From assembly GCA_963930645.1 (NCBI GenBank), contig OZ005662.1, positions 103,028,436 to 103,092,435 on the forward strand: a DNA stretch of 64,000 nt, written 5' to 3'. The translations under genes and the position numbers were made by a program. Shown piece after piece: positions 45,055 to 55,419 of this stretch. Numbering within the stretch: the stretch's first letter is position 1; the number at the start of each line of letters is the position of its first letter. The notes below the pieces were generated by a model, which saw nothing but the letters and a program-made list of their open reading frames with translations, did not search any database and was not told the origin of the DNA. The stretch comes from Salticus scenicus (Eukaryota > Arthropoda > Arachnida > Araneae > Salticidae).

Positions 45055-46082
45055 TTTAAATTTTCCTCATCATTAGCTTGTTCATTTGCTCTGTGTTGGT
45101 GGCTATTCCTGTCATCTCGAGGTCGCCTGTCGAATCTATTTCTCGTATTTCGACATTCATTTTTGTAATGCCCCTTAATTCCACATGCATAGCAAACTAC
45201 CTCTTTTTTTGGACGAGGTAGAGGTCTCCTTAAGTTTCTACTCTCCAGCGCCTGCACTTTTGAGCTTAGATTTGCAATTTGTTCAGTAAGGTCCGCGATT
45301 AAATTTGTGAGACCTGACACCTGGGAGTTTGATACTTCAGCATGATTGTTAGTACTTTGCGCAGCGCAAGCCATTTCTAGCTGACTGTGACTCTGCTGCG
45401 TGTTTTCGAAAAACGGTTGTGTCGCTTTAAAAGCACGTTCTTCTGCTAAAGCAATTTGTTCTAATTCTAACACTGACATAGGGGAGCGAGCTATAACACC
45501 TCTTCTAATATTAGGATGGAGGTTCTTAACTAGCATAGCCAAAAGCCACTCCTCCTCCGTTTGAACCCACGCGCTCTCGGGAATTTTCTGTGCTTTTACC
45601 ACTAATTTTACTTTTTGTTTAGCTTTTACAATAAAGTCCTGCACCGGCATATTTATATTCTGAGAAAAGTTCCAAAAATCACTAAAGACATGATGGAGGT
45701 CTGGTTTTTCGGTGAACCTGTCTCTTAACAACTTTTCCAATTCTTTATAACTTTTAACATTATGGGCATAGTCCCTAAAAACCTGTTGAGCAGCGCCGGC
45801 CAGCCTTTGCTTAACTGCAAAAAAATAATCTTCTTCCTTCCATCCCGCATACTCGGCTAACTCCGTAATTTTGTGGAAGAAGTCAGTAACCGAAAAATTA
45901 GGATCCCTACCTGTAAACACTGGGATTAGTGAGAGGTTGTCAATTAAAAATTCCCTACGCCGACCTTTAGTAATTTCAGGATCCTGAGCAATGACCATAT
46001 TTAGGGCCGATGTCGGGCCATTTGGCTGAGTAGCGTCCTTACTACTGCTATTTTCAACCCCTGTTTCCGGTTTTTCACCCAT
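45051..46082 (-). CDS. Gag (capsid/nucleocapsid) of the LTR element
   Basis: Begins at the ATG of MGEKPETG (46082); the frame is open further to 46199, but its upstream codon there is GTG and the extra segment is unlike Gag. The product is 343 residues. A central retrotransposon Gag (capsid-like) region is at about residues 60-215 (DFFHKITELAEYAGWKEEDY, LRDRFTEKPDLHHVF). A helical, polar segment follows, then one CCHC zinc knuckle C297-x2-C300-x4-H305-x4-C310, and an Arg/Asn-rich tail. It would assemble the particle and bind the RNA. It stops at TAG 45051-45053, overlapping the frameshift site. Confidence 0.92.
   Translation of the reverse strand: MGEKPETGVENSSSKDATQPNGPTSALNMVIAQDPEITKGRRREFLIDNLSLIPVFTGRDPNFSVTDFFHKITELAEYAGWKEEDYFFAVKQRLAGAAQQVFRDYAHNVKSYKELEKLLRDRFTEKPDLHHVFSDFWNFSQNINMPVQDFIVKAKQKVKLVVKAQKIPESAWVQTEEEWLLAMLVKNLHPNIRRGVIARSPMSVLELEQIALAEERAFKATQPFFENTQQSHSQLEMACAAQSTNNHAEVSNSQVSGLTNLIADLTEQIANLSSKVQALESRNLRRPLPRPKKEVVCYACGIKGHYKNECRNTRNRFDRRPRDDRNSHQHRANEQANDEENLN
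45054..45060 (-). promoter_or_regulatory. -1 ribosomal frameshift slippery site TTTAAAC
   Basis: The minus strand reads TTTAAAC followed at once by the gag stop TAG (45053-45051). In the gag frame the heptamer is T TTA AAC, a canonical X XXY YYZ slippery sequence. Pol lies in the -1 frame relative to gag and is open from this point on. Heptamer, phase and stop position agree, so Gag-Pol by -1 frameshifting is strongly supported. Confidence 0.85.
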
Positions 46083-47574
46083 ACTGACAATTAAATCAAA
46101 TGCAAAACACAACAACAAAAAAAAATTCCTAACACTAGCGAATTTTTTTAGCACTAAACTGTCTAATAATGTTTTTAACCCCTTGACCGTCAAGGCCACA
46201 GCTAAACCTTCAGTTTCTTTTCAAATTTAAAAAAACACAATTCTTCCTAACCAACTCAATGTTCTAGCCAATACAAATACGGAGCAGAAAACAAGGTTAT
46301 ACAATATAGCAGCATAGAAAACCAAGTGAGAGGAAAAAAAAAAATTACTTAAATTGAGTCATAAAATTTACATATAACAAACAGTAAACATGGGTACTCA
46401 TTTTTATGTCTGTAACATATATCAAATTGATAATGTAATAAAGTCTTGTATCTAATTATCACACTGTGTTAACAAATACCAATTCCATATGTTTTTTAAC
46501 CCCTAATGTACTTGTTTTGTAAATATGTGTATAAGCATGTATAAGCAATACAGTAATGATAAAGCAAAGCAAAATATAAGAAGGATTTTTTTTTTTTTTT
46601 TTTGAGAGAAAAACTTTAAATTATTTACACTTTATAAGTTAACTATTTTTCCAAATTTTTTGTTGGCCTATAAATCCAGCCATAAGTTGTCTTAAAAGCA
46701 ACAAAATTTCAAAACCAATGAATTACCAGTCCTAATACTTCCAAAATTTTGTCTTACACCGAAAAATAATTTTAACCACAAAAAAATCCTTCTTTGTTAT
46801 GACTCAATTTTCTACTACACAAGTAACTTAAAAAAATAATGCAAATGAATGTATACATATGAATATCACAAGCAAAATTTTAAAGATATGTAAATTTGAT
46901 TTTAGCACAAGAAAAATGGAGTAACACTACAAAAAAATAATTGCAATTCATAGGCTGAAAGAAGAATTCTGCAGATCAATTAACTAATTTATTTAGTTTT
47001 TTCTTCAAAAATACTTTTAAAAAAAAAAAATTTGAATTTTACCAACATTCGTAAGCCCTTCCAAAAAAAAAAATAAATTTACTGATTACAGTTTCTCTAA
47101 CAAGAAATAATTATTTTGCACTTAATTATCAGATCTATTGATTACATTTGACAAAATTCTTCCTTCCAGCAAAATGTATACTATAAAATTTCATTTCACA
47201 CAATACATAAAAGCCAAATTTTTCCAATTAAAAAAAAATATATATAAAATACACAAGTAATTTTTTCACCCTTAAATAGAATGTAAATCAAAACAAAAAT
47301 TTCATGATCTCACCACAGGGCAACAGAAGGAAATACATCCTCACTCGTCACAACACAGGTCCATACATTTTTCCTCATCAATGTGGCTCCATAACACATG
47401 AGTTAGAAAAAGAGAAAAAAAAATATTCTGAGTAGACTTGAAAAAAAATACAAAAGTACACACTAAAATAATTCATTTAATTATTAATATAGTTTAAGAC
47501 CTAAGCGCGGTGCCAAACTTACCGCTAGAGAAACAAATAATTACTCCTGACTACCAAATGGGCACGGCATCATT
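46083..47574 (-). other. 5' leader of the LTR element
   Basis: About 1.5 kb between the 5' LTR and gag, AT-rich with A/T homopolymers and without an ORF of note. Leaders of this length are uncommon. It presumably contains the packaging and dimerisation signals, which cannot be located by eye. Confidence 0.6.
47540..47556 (-). other. Weak primer-binding-site candidate
   Basis: The first TGG downstream of the 5' LTR (minus strand TGGTAGTCAGGAGTAAT) begins 18 nt inside. It partly resembles the TGGTAGCAGAGG complement of animal initiator tRNA-Met, but with an insertion and mismatches. The distance from the LTR is longer than usual, so the primer tRNA is unresolved. Confidence 0.25.
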
Positions 47575-49559
47575 TATCATATTTTTATTTAGGCTAAGTT
47601 TTTAAATTTAAGATTCAAATCTATTTAACTTTAAAATAATATTCATTTAGTTTAAGTTGCCTTTGGCTTCAACTTTAAACCTAAAGTCGTGATTATTTAC
47701 TAGATTTTAAATAATAACGACATAAAAACAAATGTAATTATTTCCTTAATAATAAAAAAAATGTTTAAGTTATCCAATTATAATTTTCCTTGTAACTTAA
47801 AGAAAGATAAGGTGATCGTATAGAATTAAACAAAAACAAACATTAAAGATAAATTCGCGTTGTGTTCTTAAAATTTATCTTTTACTTATTAACTTTTCTA
47901 TCGCACAACCCTAGTTCAGAAAAATGGGTAAACACTACCCGCAGACAAGAGTAAATAAAGAAAATAAACTTGTTTCTCTAGTGTAATTAATTTTTCATTG
48001 TTATCTTTTATCTGACACAATTAAATACAAAAAACAATACTTTCACAAAGGATCACCAACACTAAAATTTGAGCTTTTAACATATACCAATTTTTAATTA
48101 GACTACAGTAGGATTACACTATATTTCTTAACGTTTAACTTTCAGCAGAATAAGGGAAAATATACCATCATGATACAGAAGCTAGTGTTGAACTGGACCA
48201 TTCGTCCTTACATACCAACACAAAATTACTATCTTAAAAAAAAATTAATACATTTTAAGTGAAGCAACAATATACAAGAAGCAGGAATAATTAAAGACAT
48301 GAATATAATAATTGACTTACATAACATTTGGTATTTTAGCTGCAACAGTTCCGCCAAGCGTCGAGGAGAGTTTTTTCACAACCACTTTAAGGACAAAGCA
48401 TCCATCGGGAAACGTCAATACTTCTACACTCCGGGTACCTTCGTTCAGGAACAGCGAAATTATCCAGCTTTTCAGCCATACGCTCACTCGTCTCTTTTAT
48501 AAGGGCTCCGACAACTTTTGCTTTCAGGGAAAAATATAGCTCGATTCCATTAACTTAATAGCACCAGTTTAATTTTTTCGAAAAACCACCACCGGCATGC
48601 ATAGCTCGTACGGTTCACTCCCTTCTCATAACACTCTTCGTTTCTTCTTCCTTCTTTTACAACTCGCTGCTCTACCTTCCTTACGACCCGTCTCATAAAA
48701 AACTACCCAAGATTCGCTCGACCTTTCATCATTATCTTCAGCCCACCACTAGATATCACGAGGAAAAACTAGCCTCCAGAGATCTCACATCAGCCTCTGC
48801 TTATCACGAGCAAGCGAACCAAACCTGCCTCCAATCTCTTCTCATAAAAAAACTATCTTACGACCACACTTCGCCTAAACCAGCGAGTCTCAATCAGATC
48901 AAGTACTCACTACTTCCCAAACGAGAAGACTCATCTCATCTTTTTTTTTCTTTTTTTTTCTTCCCCAAAAACTAAAAATGTCCACTTTTTATCCAAACCG
49001 GGAGGGGAAAGCAGTCGCCCCGCCTTCCTCTCCCCATGATACATCAGCAAACCCACTACGCCGAATGAATGCGTAGACAAACCACGAGGTACAGCTTGTG
49101 ACCCCTCCCCTGTGATTTTCATATGGAAATTCTTGTGCTCACGTCACAGAACGGAGTGAAAAGGGGGGATCCCCGCTTATCAGCTGTTTTCTTCAGCCAT
49201 CTGTTTCGAGGTCACGTTTCACGCTTCACTTCGATAAAAAAGGAAAAGAGAGAAAGGATTTTTGAATACTAGCTTTCCCTATGCAGATGCAATATGCATT
49301 CCAGAACGATGGCATTTACAGCTGTTTCCCAAAGCAGCTTAACAAAATGAATGCTTTGCTCGTGAAACTGGAACAAAGAATCTCATATTTTCAACATACT
49401 TTCTAGAATATATTTTGTTTACCCAAATTCCCCCATGGAATTTGTAATCTTGATCCCATACACAAAGGATGCTCTCACCCTCGGATTATCTCTATACAAA
49501 CTATTCTTCTTATTTTCCTAAGCATTTTTACATATTTCTTAACATGTATTTACATTTTT

Positions 49560-49591
<32 letters not shown>

Positions 49592-49777
49592 CACCCCCAC
49601 CTGTTAAGCTATTTGTTTAATTGGAAAAGAAAATTTCTTGGAAAAGGGGGAAAAATTGAATCCCAGCACGAAAGATTAATTATATCTGTTAAATTATTTC
49701 TTTAATTGCGAAAGATAATTTCTTGAAAAACGAAAAAGTTAATCACAGCACCAAAAGACTCAATATACGCTGTGATA
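47575..49777 (-). repeat. 5' LTR (right copy), 2203 bp
   Basis: Same sequence as 37022-39225 apart from the two differences noted. The poly(T) run here is 28 T (49561-49588). For the minus-strand element this is the LTR that would start transcription. Confidence 0.93.
48494..48502 (-). promoter_or_regulatory. Candidate TATA box in the 5' LTR
   Basis: The minus strand reads TTATAAAAG, the best TATA-like match seen in the GC-richer middle of the LTR (also present at 37941-37949 in the other LTR). A start site about 25-30 bases downstream would give an R-U5 of roughly 0.9 kb. Position-based inference only. Confidence 0.35.
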
Positions 49778-49781
49778 CGTG
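49778..49781. repeat. Target-site duplication CGTG, right
   Basis: Matches CGTG at 37018-37021. Confidence 0.75.
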
Positions 49782-50025
49782 TTTACAGCGGAAACAGTCA
49801 GAGTAAAAAGAGAAAAAGAGAAACTTCTTGCAACAAATACTTTACGGATAATTAACGGCACATTTTGGAACTATTTCTTTTTTTATTTTTTTTTATTTTT
49901 TTTAACAAACAAAATTTCATTGCCTCACGATTGCTCTGATAAAATATCAAATTACTCTGATGGGTAGTTTTAAAATTACAGCGTTTTGAAATCGTAACTT
50001 TAATTATAATCATACTGCCTGTATA

Positions 50026-50600
50026 ATCCTTCTCTCTTTCTTTATGCACTGAAGATCGTATGCTAAATGATACCGAAAGACCTGTCTGCTTCCCAAATTT
50101 TTATCTTTGGCGTTCCTGACGTTGTAGTTTTTACTTGTTTTAGTAAACCAGCGTCAAGTCTCCTTTTATTACAGTAAATGACTTTACCTTAAAGGGGCTC
50201 TCTACTTCTCGTTGTCGAAAGCCATAGCCAACGTTACACCATTGGAAATTTTGTTCTCTTATAACGCATTAATTGATATTTATTTTAAATTCCGTTTTCA
50301 AATTCAGAAAATTCACAACTGTTACATTGGTTATTGCTTTCAAAAAATACTATTTTATTCTTTTCTTTCTTTCTTTCTTTCTTTTTTTTTTTCTTCTTCT
50401 TTTTGAAGCTGTAAAATGGGAATTTTTTATGAGTGAAATTTTGTGCTTTACACCTTCAAAATAAAACGTTAAACATTAAACAAAATAAATTTTTCATTGT
50501 AAATTATTTCCTTGCTTTATTGTATATTAATTATTTAAACACCTCTATGTAATACACCACTAAAGACTAATGCCTTAAGTATTTCTAATGTATTTTACTA
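50026..50600. other. AT-rich DNA, nothing recognised
   Basis: TTTC-rich low-complexity tract at 50360-50402. The short ORFs there are translations of it. Confidence 0.45.
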
Positions 50601-50750
50601 CATTCTAAAAAATATGTCCTATTTGCTGCCAGAAAATTCTTTGTAATTTGAGAAAATACGCGTAATTTACGAAAAAATTACGTTGTCAGAACGTATTTTC
50701 GCTAATTATAGAGAATCTATGTCAGCAAATAGGACATATTTTTTATAGTG
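50601..50750. mobile_element. Fold-back MITE, CACTG family, copy 3
   Basis: 150 bp flanked by TA (50599-50600, 50751-50752). Ends are CATTCTAAAAAATATGTCC and the inverse, and the same TTTGCTGCCAGAAA and AAAATACG arms as 33352-33500. The central arrangement is inverted relative to copy 1. Confidence 0.85.
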
Positions 50751-51169
50751 TACAATAAGAAAACTATTTAGTAAAACTATTTATATATATACTCATTACT
50801 ATTTTGTAGCATTGCAAATGTAATATTGACGTTAAAATAAAGATTATTAAAGTAACTATGTTTAAGTGTAATGTATTAAAAGAATGGCACGTGTTTTAAT
50901 TAAAATAATAATTCGTTTAATAAAAATAGCACAACATTAAATTTTCTTAATTATCATTTTGAAAAGTTTAAAATTTCATATGTTTTTTTTTTTTTTTTTT
51001 TTTTGACGATAGTATACATTTTAGAACATTACATTAATTTAATCATGTATATTATTATCCTTTTCATTTCAAATTAAATATGTCTGCTCCATGTCATAAA
51101 ATAATATTGTTTTCAATATTCATTTTGAATAAATTTTATAGAAATATTTTTTTTTGCCGAAAATGATAA

Positions 51170-51400
51170 AGAAAAATAAAATATTGTGAGAAATGTATCT
51201 TTCAAATTCGGAGATAATTTAAAAAGATCTGGGGGGATATATCAAGCCTAAAATTGAAAAACGATAAATATTACCACATACAGAAAACCTTCTATTGAAA
51301 AATCTATATTCCGATTTAAATCTGCTGGATAAAATACAACAATACAATGAAAATAATTTAGTGAAAAATCCATGCGCAATAAACATGAAATAAAAATTCA
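51170..51400 (+). repeat. Dispersed ~220-bp repeat, copy 3 of 4
   Basis: Contains 'gcctaaaattgaaaaacga', 'attgaaaaatctatattccg', 'tttaaatctgctgga', 'acaatgaaaa' and 'aacatgaaataaa' in the shared order. Confidence 0.7.
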
Positions 51401-51625
51401 CCGATTCCTTTTTGTTTGTGTCTCATATTGTTATATTTTATGTTGTGCATATTTCAAAATCATTTTAATTTTAAATCTCTGGTATTTTCAGAATAGGATA
51501 TAGAGCATGAAAAATGTAAAGTTATTATTTTTAAATATAGTTATTTAATTTATATATATACAGTATAAAAATGTATACCACTTGTATGTAGAATGAATAA
51601 GTACCCTTTTTCTGAATTTTCAATG

Positions 51626-51840
51626 CCCACCAGCAGCCGAACAGTCCTGCACTGAAAACAGGTAAATAGGAAGTAACGGGTTCGATCCCACATTACGGTC
51701 ATCGACGTTTTCCGTGGTTTTCACCGAAACTCACGTAAATACGGGCTAGAACCCTTTAGAAAGATCCCTCACGGAGGACATTCTACATACAAACCTAAGA
51801 CCCTAGCCTAGCCAATCGGCCTTAAAACCATACAACCAAC
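51626..51840 (+). mobile_element. tRNA-derived SINE, family B, copy 2
   Basis: A head with CCACCAGCAGCCGAACAG, consensus B box GGTTCGATCCC at about 51679-51689, and a body with CGTTTTCCGTGGTTTTC and GTAAATACGGG, as in the minus-strand copy at 32.6 kb. The head is more degraded than the body. No clear target duplication was found. Confidence 0.75.
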
Positions 51841-52059
51841 AATCTGAATTCCTAAATTAGAAATGGAGTTTTCCGAGTTAAGTGTATAAGGGAAATAAAC
51901 TGAATTGGCTAAAGTATCGAGAATTTTTAGTCTATACTTTTTTCGATGCTGAAACATTATTTATCGAAAGAAAAGCATACTACAGAAACATCCAATTACA
52001 GTGTTGCTTGAATAAAACTATAATACAATACACCAAACATAGAAAAAAAAGTAAAAGAA

Positions 52060-52400
52060 AGAAAAAAAAAAAAAAATACATGTTATGAATTTAAAAGTTC
52101 AAAACACATAGCATTAAAAACAGTAAAAGACATGTTAAAAATATCTGAAGCCACAGAAAGCTCATTAAAAATTTTGTAAAATTTATATAATGAAAAATTA
52201 CCAATATAATTATATTTTGAAAATGGAGTAACAAATAAATGATTATTTCTAAGAGATGTGGTTGGCACACAAATTTGAATACTGTTAAGAATATCACTGC
52301 AATAAATCATATTATTGACAACTTTATAAAAAAAATAATAAACACAAAAGGTCACGACGACACTTTAAACTAAGAAGATTGTAAATACTTCGCAGATACG
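52060..52400 (-). pseudogene. LINE 3' end: RT C-terminal region
   Basis: The minus-strand frame shows LKCRRDLLCLLF, then after a one-base shift YKVVNNMIYCSDILNSIQIC, VPTTSLRNNHLF, SKYNYIGNFSLYKFYKIFN and a stop at 52083-52085. The pattern R...LCL.Y.....C.D.....I...VP....R....F......TNY...SPLYRM...FN is the usual thumb/C-terminal part of jockey-like RTs. An A-rich tract follows on the minus side (plus 52045-52078). It is a 5'-truncated insertion, as is usual for LINEs. Confidence 0.7.
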
Positions 52401-52928
52401 AGGAAGAAATAACATGAGTATAAATAAAATTTTTTATAAAAAAATTTCAGACCAAGAAACTGAACGATTGTTAACAGAGAAATTCTTTTTTATCTGCATT
52501 TTTTACTCTTAATACTAGTCCAGTCTTTCCTTAATGAAAATGGTCAAAAAACTCCTACAATTATTGTAAGTTTTCCTCTACTATTCTACCCAAAGAATTC
52601 TCCATTAAAATGACTTAATGGTTGCTGCTTTTAAAACAAGTCTTTCTCCTTTTTCTTGTAAAGATCTCAATTAATGCAAGTTCATTTTACTACAGACTAT
52701 AAGCTGCTCCATAGAAACATAACAGAATTCAACTATATTTAAGAAAGCTTCAACTGTTGCACAAAAAGTGTCTCCATAGTAACCAAGTGAAGCTCGACTC
52801 TACGCTTTCAGACTGTTTCATTTGTGATTGATCTGTGTTCAACTGTTTCATATGTTTCATGTATAATAACTGTAACCGTAATATGGTTCTTTTGTATATA
52901 TAAATCCAATGTTACTGTACTTCTAGTT
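52401..52928. other. AT-rich DNA, nothing recognised
   Basis: No supported gene or repeat boundary. Confidence 0.4.
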
Positions 52929-53228
52929 ACAATGGCTCTGTCCTGATTAAGGCAGAAGCACACATTATTTATACTTACACCGTAATTTTTTAACAAATGC
53001 TTTCTTCCTAAAATAAACAGAAAATTTTCATTAAAACTTATTTTAAAAGAATTATGGTGTATAATAACGGTGAGTAAATTGGATTGTTTTACACCGTTCA
53101 TTTTTTATAAAAAATATTTCCTCGTCAAAGCGTGGATTTTCTATGACATGAAGTAAAAAAATAATTGTAAAAATATTTCGGTGAGAGCGGAGATAATGTG
53201 TGCTTCCCCCTTAATCAGGCTCTGTGTT
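52929..53228. repeat. Inverted repeat of ~34-bp arms, 300 bp overall
   Basis: CTGTCCTGATTAAGGCAGAA and CACACATTA at 52936-52966 are mirrored by TAATGTGTGCTTCC and CTTAATCAGG at 53193-53226. The interior is unique AT-rich sequence with a minus-strand frame of no known family. It may be a MITE or PLE-terminal remnant. Confidence 0.6.
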
Positions 53229-53803
53229 CAGGGCGAAAGGCCTTGACACAATGTAATTTTAATGATTTTAATTAAATGTATCGTTTTATACGTGTTTAAA
53301 AGTAGATTTTTTTAAATAAAAAATGTGGTTTTCTACAAAGACGCATGTGGTTATGATATCTCTATATGAACTGTAATTTTATATATAAATAAACTTACTT
53401 TAAAAATATAAATAACATGCAAATTTAGTTCGAACCTGCTCGAGGATTTTGATTTTATTTTCATAAAAATGATCCCAAATAAGATTACAATTCTCTAGAT
53501 TGAGCGAACTAATATTATGAATATTATGAGTATTTTGAATTTTTTTTATTGCGAAGAAAATCCCGCTTGATTGCCTAGAATTGGGACATTCATTCTAGTT
53601 GCTAAAACTACATTCATTTGCAGAGATTTTTAAATAAGTTTGACCAAGATAATATAGATAAATTCTCTAAAATTCTAATAGGAATTTCTGGAACTCATTA
53701 GGAACTAGAATTTATAATGATGAAAAAGTACTATTTTCATAACAGCCACAATTTATTTTGTGCATGTCAGTCATACAATTTTACTGAGAATAAAATGAAA
53801 GAG

Positions 53804-53804
<1 letters not shown>

Positions 53805-53863
<59 letters not shown>
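53805..53863. repeat. (TA)n microsatellite
   Basis: About 29 dinucleotide units. Confidence 0.95.
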
Positions 53864-53866
<3 letters not shown>

Positions 53867-53979
53867 AAAATTTATATATAAGAGGGAGTAAAACTTGAAT
53901 TATTAAATATAGAACTGGAACAGAGTTTTTTATAAACCAATGCGCAAATGCAGCAAAAGGAAATATAAAACTATAAAAA

Positions 53980-54643
53980 ATAAGCAAAATAACTAAAGCC
54001 AGATAAAAAATTAATCCCGAAACACATGGAAGCCTTCATCAGGAGAGCTCCCCCATGTAGGGATAGGAATATGAGATGCTTCTGACGAAAAGCCTGTAAT
54101 TTAAACAAAAAACACGTTTATAGTCCCCTACTTCTCACAGATGGAAGCGAGACTATATATCAAACGAATTTAATTAATAAAACGCATAAAAGGCAATTAA
54201 ATTCAGAAATAAAGCACAAAATATAATACATAAATGTAAAATACAAGAATATAAATAATACAAGAATATATAAATACATACCAGGACAAGCTCGAATAGT
54301 CATTAGAATATGGAAAATTGAACCCTCCTCCCCATTATAAACATAGAGCCAGCTTCAGCTAGTAGGGCCACTTACCAGCACTTAAATGTCGCCCAATATT
54401 GAATAACAAATCTTAAGTAGGATTGTAATCAAGAATAATGAAATGTTTATTGAGTAAAAAAACAGGATAGTGGTTAACAGTTAGTATGTTTTTGAGATTT
54501 GTCATAGCCAGATTCAGGTCTAAATTGTTATTGCATATCATTTTAATTCTGTTTATTTGGGTGAACAAAATATTTTTTTTTAACTTTATGACTAATACAA
54601 GATAATTTTGGGAATAATTTTTTATCTGGCTTTAGTTATTTTG

Positions 54644-54648
<5 letters not shown>
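53980..54648. repeat. Inverted repeat with 39-bp arms
   Basis: TAAGCAAAATAACTAAAGCC and AGATAAAAAATTAATCCC (53981-54018) are reverse-complemented at 54610-54648. The right arm is followed directly by (TA)n (54649-54682), and another (TA)n lies 117 bp left of the left arm. No coding sequence lies between. It is possibly a degenerate non-autonomous element. Confidence 0.6.

Positions 54649-54682
<34 letters not shown>
54649..54682. repeat. (TA)n microsatellite
   Basis: About 17 TA units adjoining the inverted-repeat arm. Confidence 0.95.
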
Positions 54683-54684
<2 letters not shown>

Positions 54685-55009
54685 CTGATTTAATGTATGA
54701 TTTAATTTATATCTTTAATATTAGATTCAATATTTATTAATTTTAAAACTATACTTTTTTCTTATATTAATGCACGATGCTTACGTTTAAAAATATATCT
54801 ACATTTTGATAACGTAAACGTTTGTAAAACTAACAGTTATAGTGTAAAAAGAAAAGTGAACTAATTTATCAGGAATATATCAGTAAAAATTCAACAGAGA
54901 ACTAATATATCAGAATTTCTGTTTCAATTTCAAAGAATAATAATTTATTATACACATTCTTTTAAATAAATTATGCATAAAAAATATTTACATACAAAAG
55001 TGGCAAATA

Positions 55010-55260
55010 AGTACAAAATATTATGTAAAAGTCGATGTTTGGAATCTTGATAACTCATGTGATGTATAAGATAGATTATTCCTTGAAATTGGAAAACGAT
55101 AACTATTACAGAATTCAATAAAATATTGTATTGAAAATTTTACATTGAGGTTTAAATCTGCTGGGTAAAATATAAGAATATAATGAAAACATTATTTTTT
55201 TTTTATATGAAACGTACAAAAAGTATCCATTGATAATAACTGTAAAAACAGAAATAAAAC
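55010..55260 (+). repeat. Dispersed ~220-bp repeat, copy 4 of 4
   Basis: Contains 'ttgaaattggaaaacgata', 'tattgtattgaaaatttta', 'tttaaatctgctgggtaaaa' and 'ataatgaaaac' in the shared order. Confidence 0.65.
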
Positions 55261-55419
55261 ATAAAGCAAAGGAAAGAAAGGAAAGTTTATTTTTCTTTTG
55301 ATAGTGACATATACAAATTTCTGTACAACACAGAAATTAATTTACTTCGACAGGGATTTTTTTTAATCTGTACTTCCATATGAAGGTTTTGGAGTAACTG
55401 TTATGCGTTTTTAACAACG

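Larger units (their letters stand above)
37022..49777 (-). mobile_element. Complete Ty3/gypsy-type LTR retrotransposon, 12.76 kb
   Basis: Two LTRs of 2.2 kb flank an 8.35-kb interior with gag and pol in the minus orientation. Pol order is protease, RT, RNase H, integrase, the Ty3/gypsy (Metaviridae-type) order. Between the LTRs I noticed only one substitution (TATATC at about 37611 against TATACC) and a one-base poly(T) length difference, so insertion looks recent. Both ORFs are uninterrupted. There is no env-like ORF; the 1.7 kb after pol and the 1.4-kb leader are non-coding, which with the long LTRs makes the element large. An autonomous, possibly active, element is the inference. Confidence 0.93.
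36782..50023. mobile_element. TA-flanked MITE split by the LTR retrotransposon
   Basis: The left remnant 36782-37021 starts TACAGGGTGATTATAATTAA, and the right remnant 49778-50023 ends with the inverse (TTAATTATAATCATACTGCC then TGTA). TA lies outside each (36780-36781, 50024-50025). The first ~115 bp of the left remnant, including 'aaactacccatcagagcga' and 'gaggcaatgaaattttgtt', is mirrored in the right remnant, so the TIRs are long. Without the LTR element and one copy of CGTG the MITE would be about 480 bp. It predates the retrotransposon, which landed near its middle. Confidence 0.85.

Noticed and set aside
46083..46199. N-terminal hydrophobic extension of Gag
   Set aside because: The upstream codon is GTG, the segment is unlike Gag, and an ATG at 46082 gives a normal Gag start.
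53980..54060. Hammerhead at CTGATGAAGG (minus strand near 54030)
   Set aside because: The first core box is present but no GAAA box follows on the same strand; the GAAAC seen is on the opposite strand.
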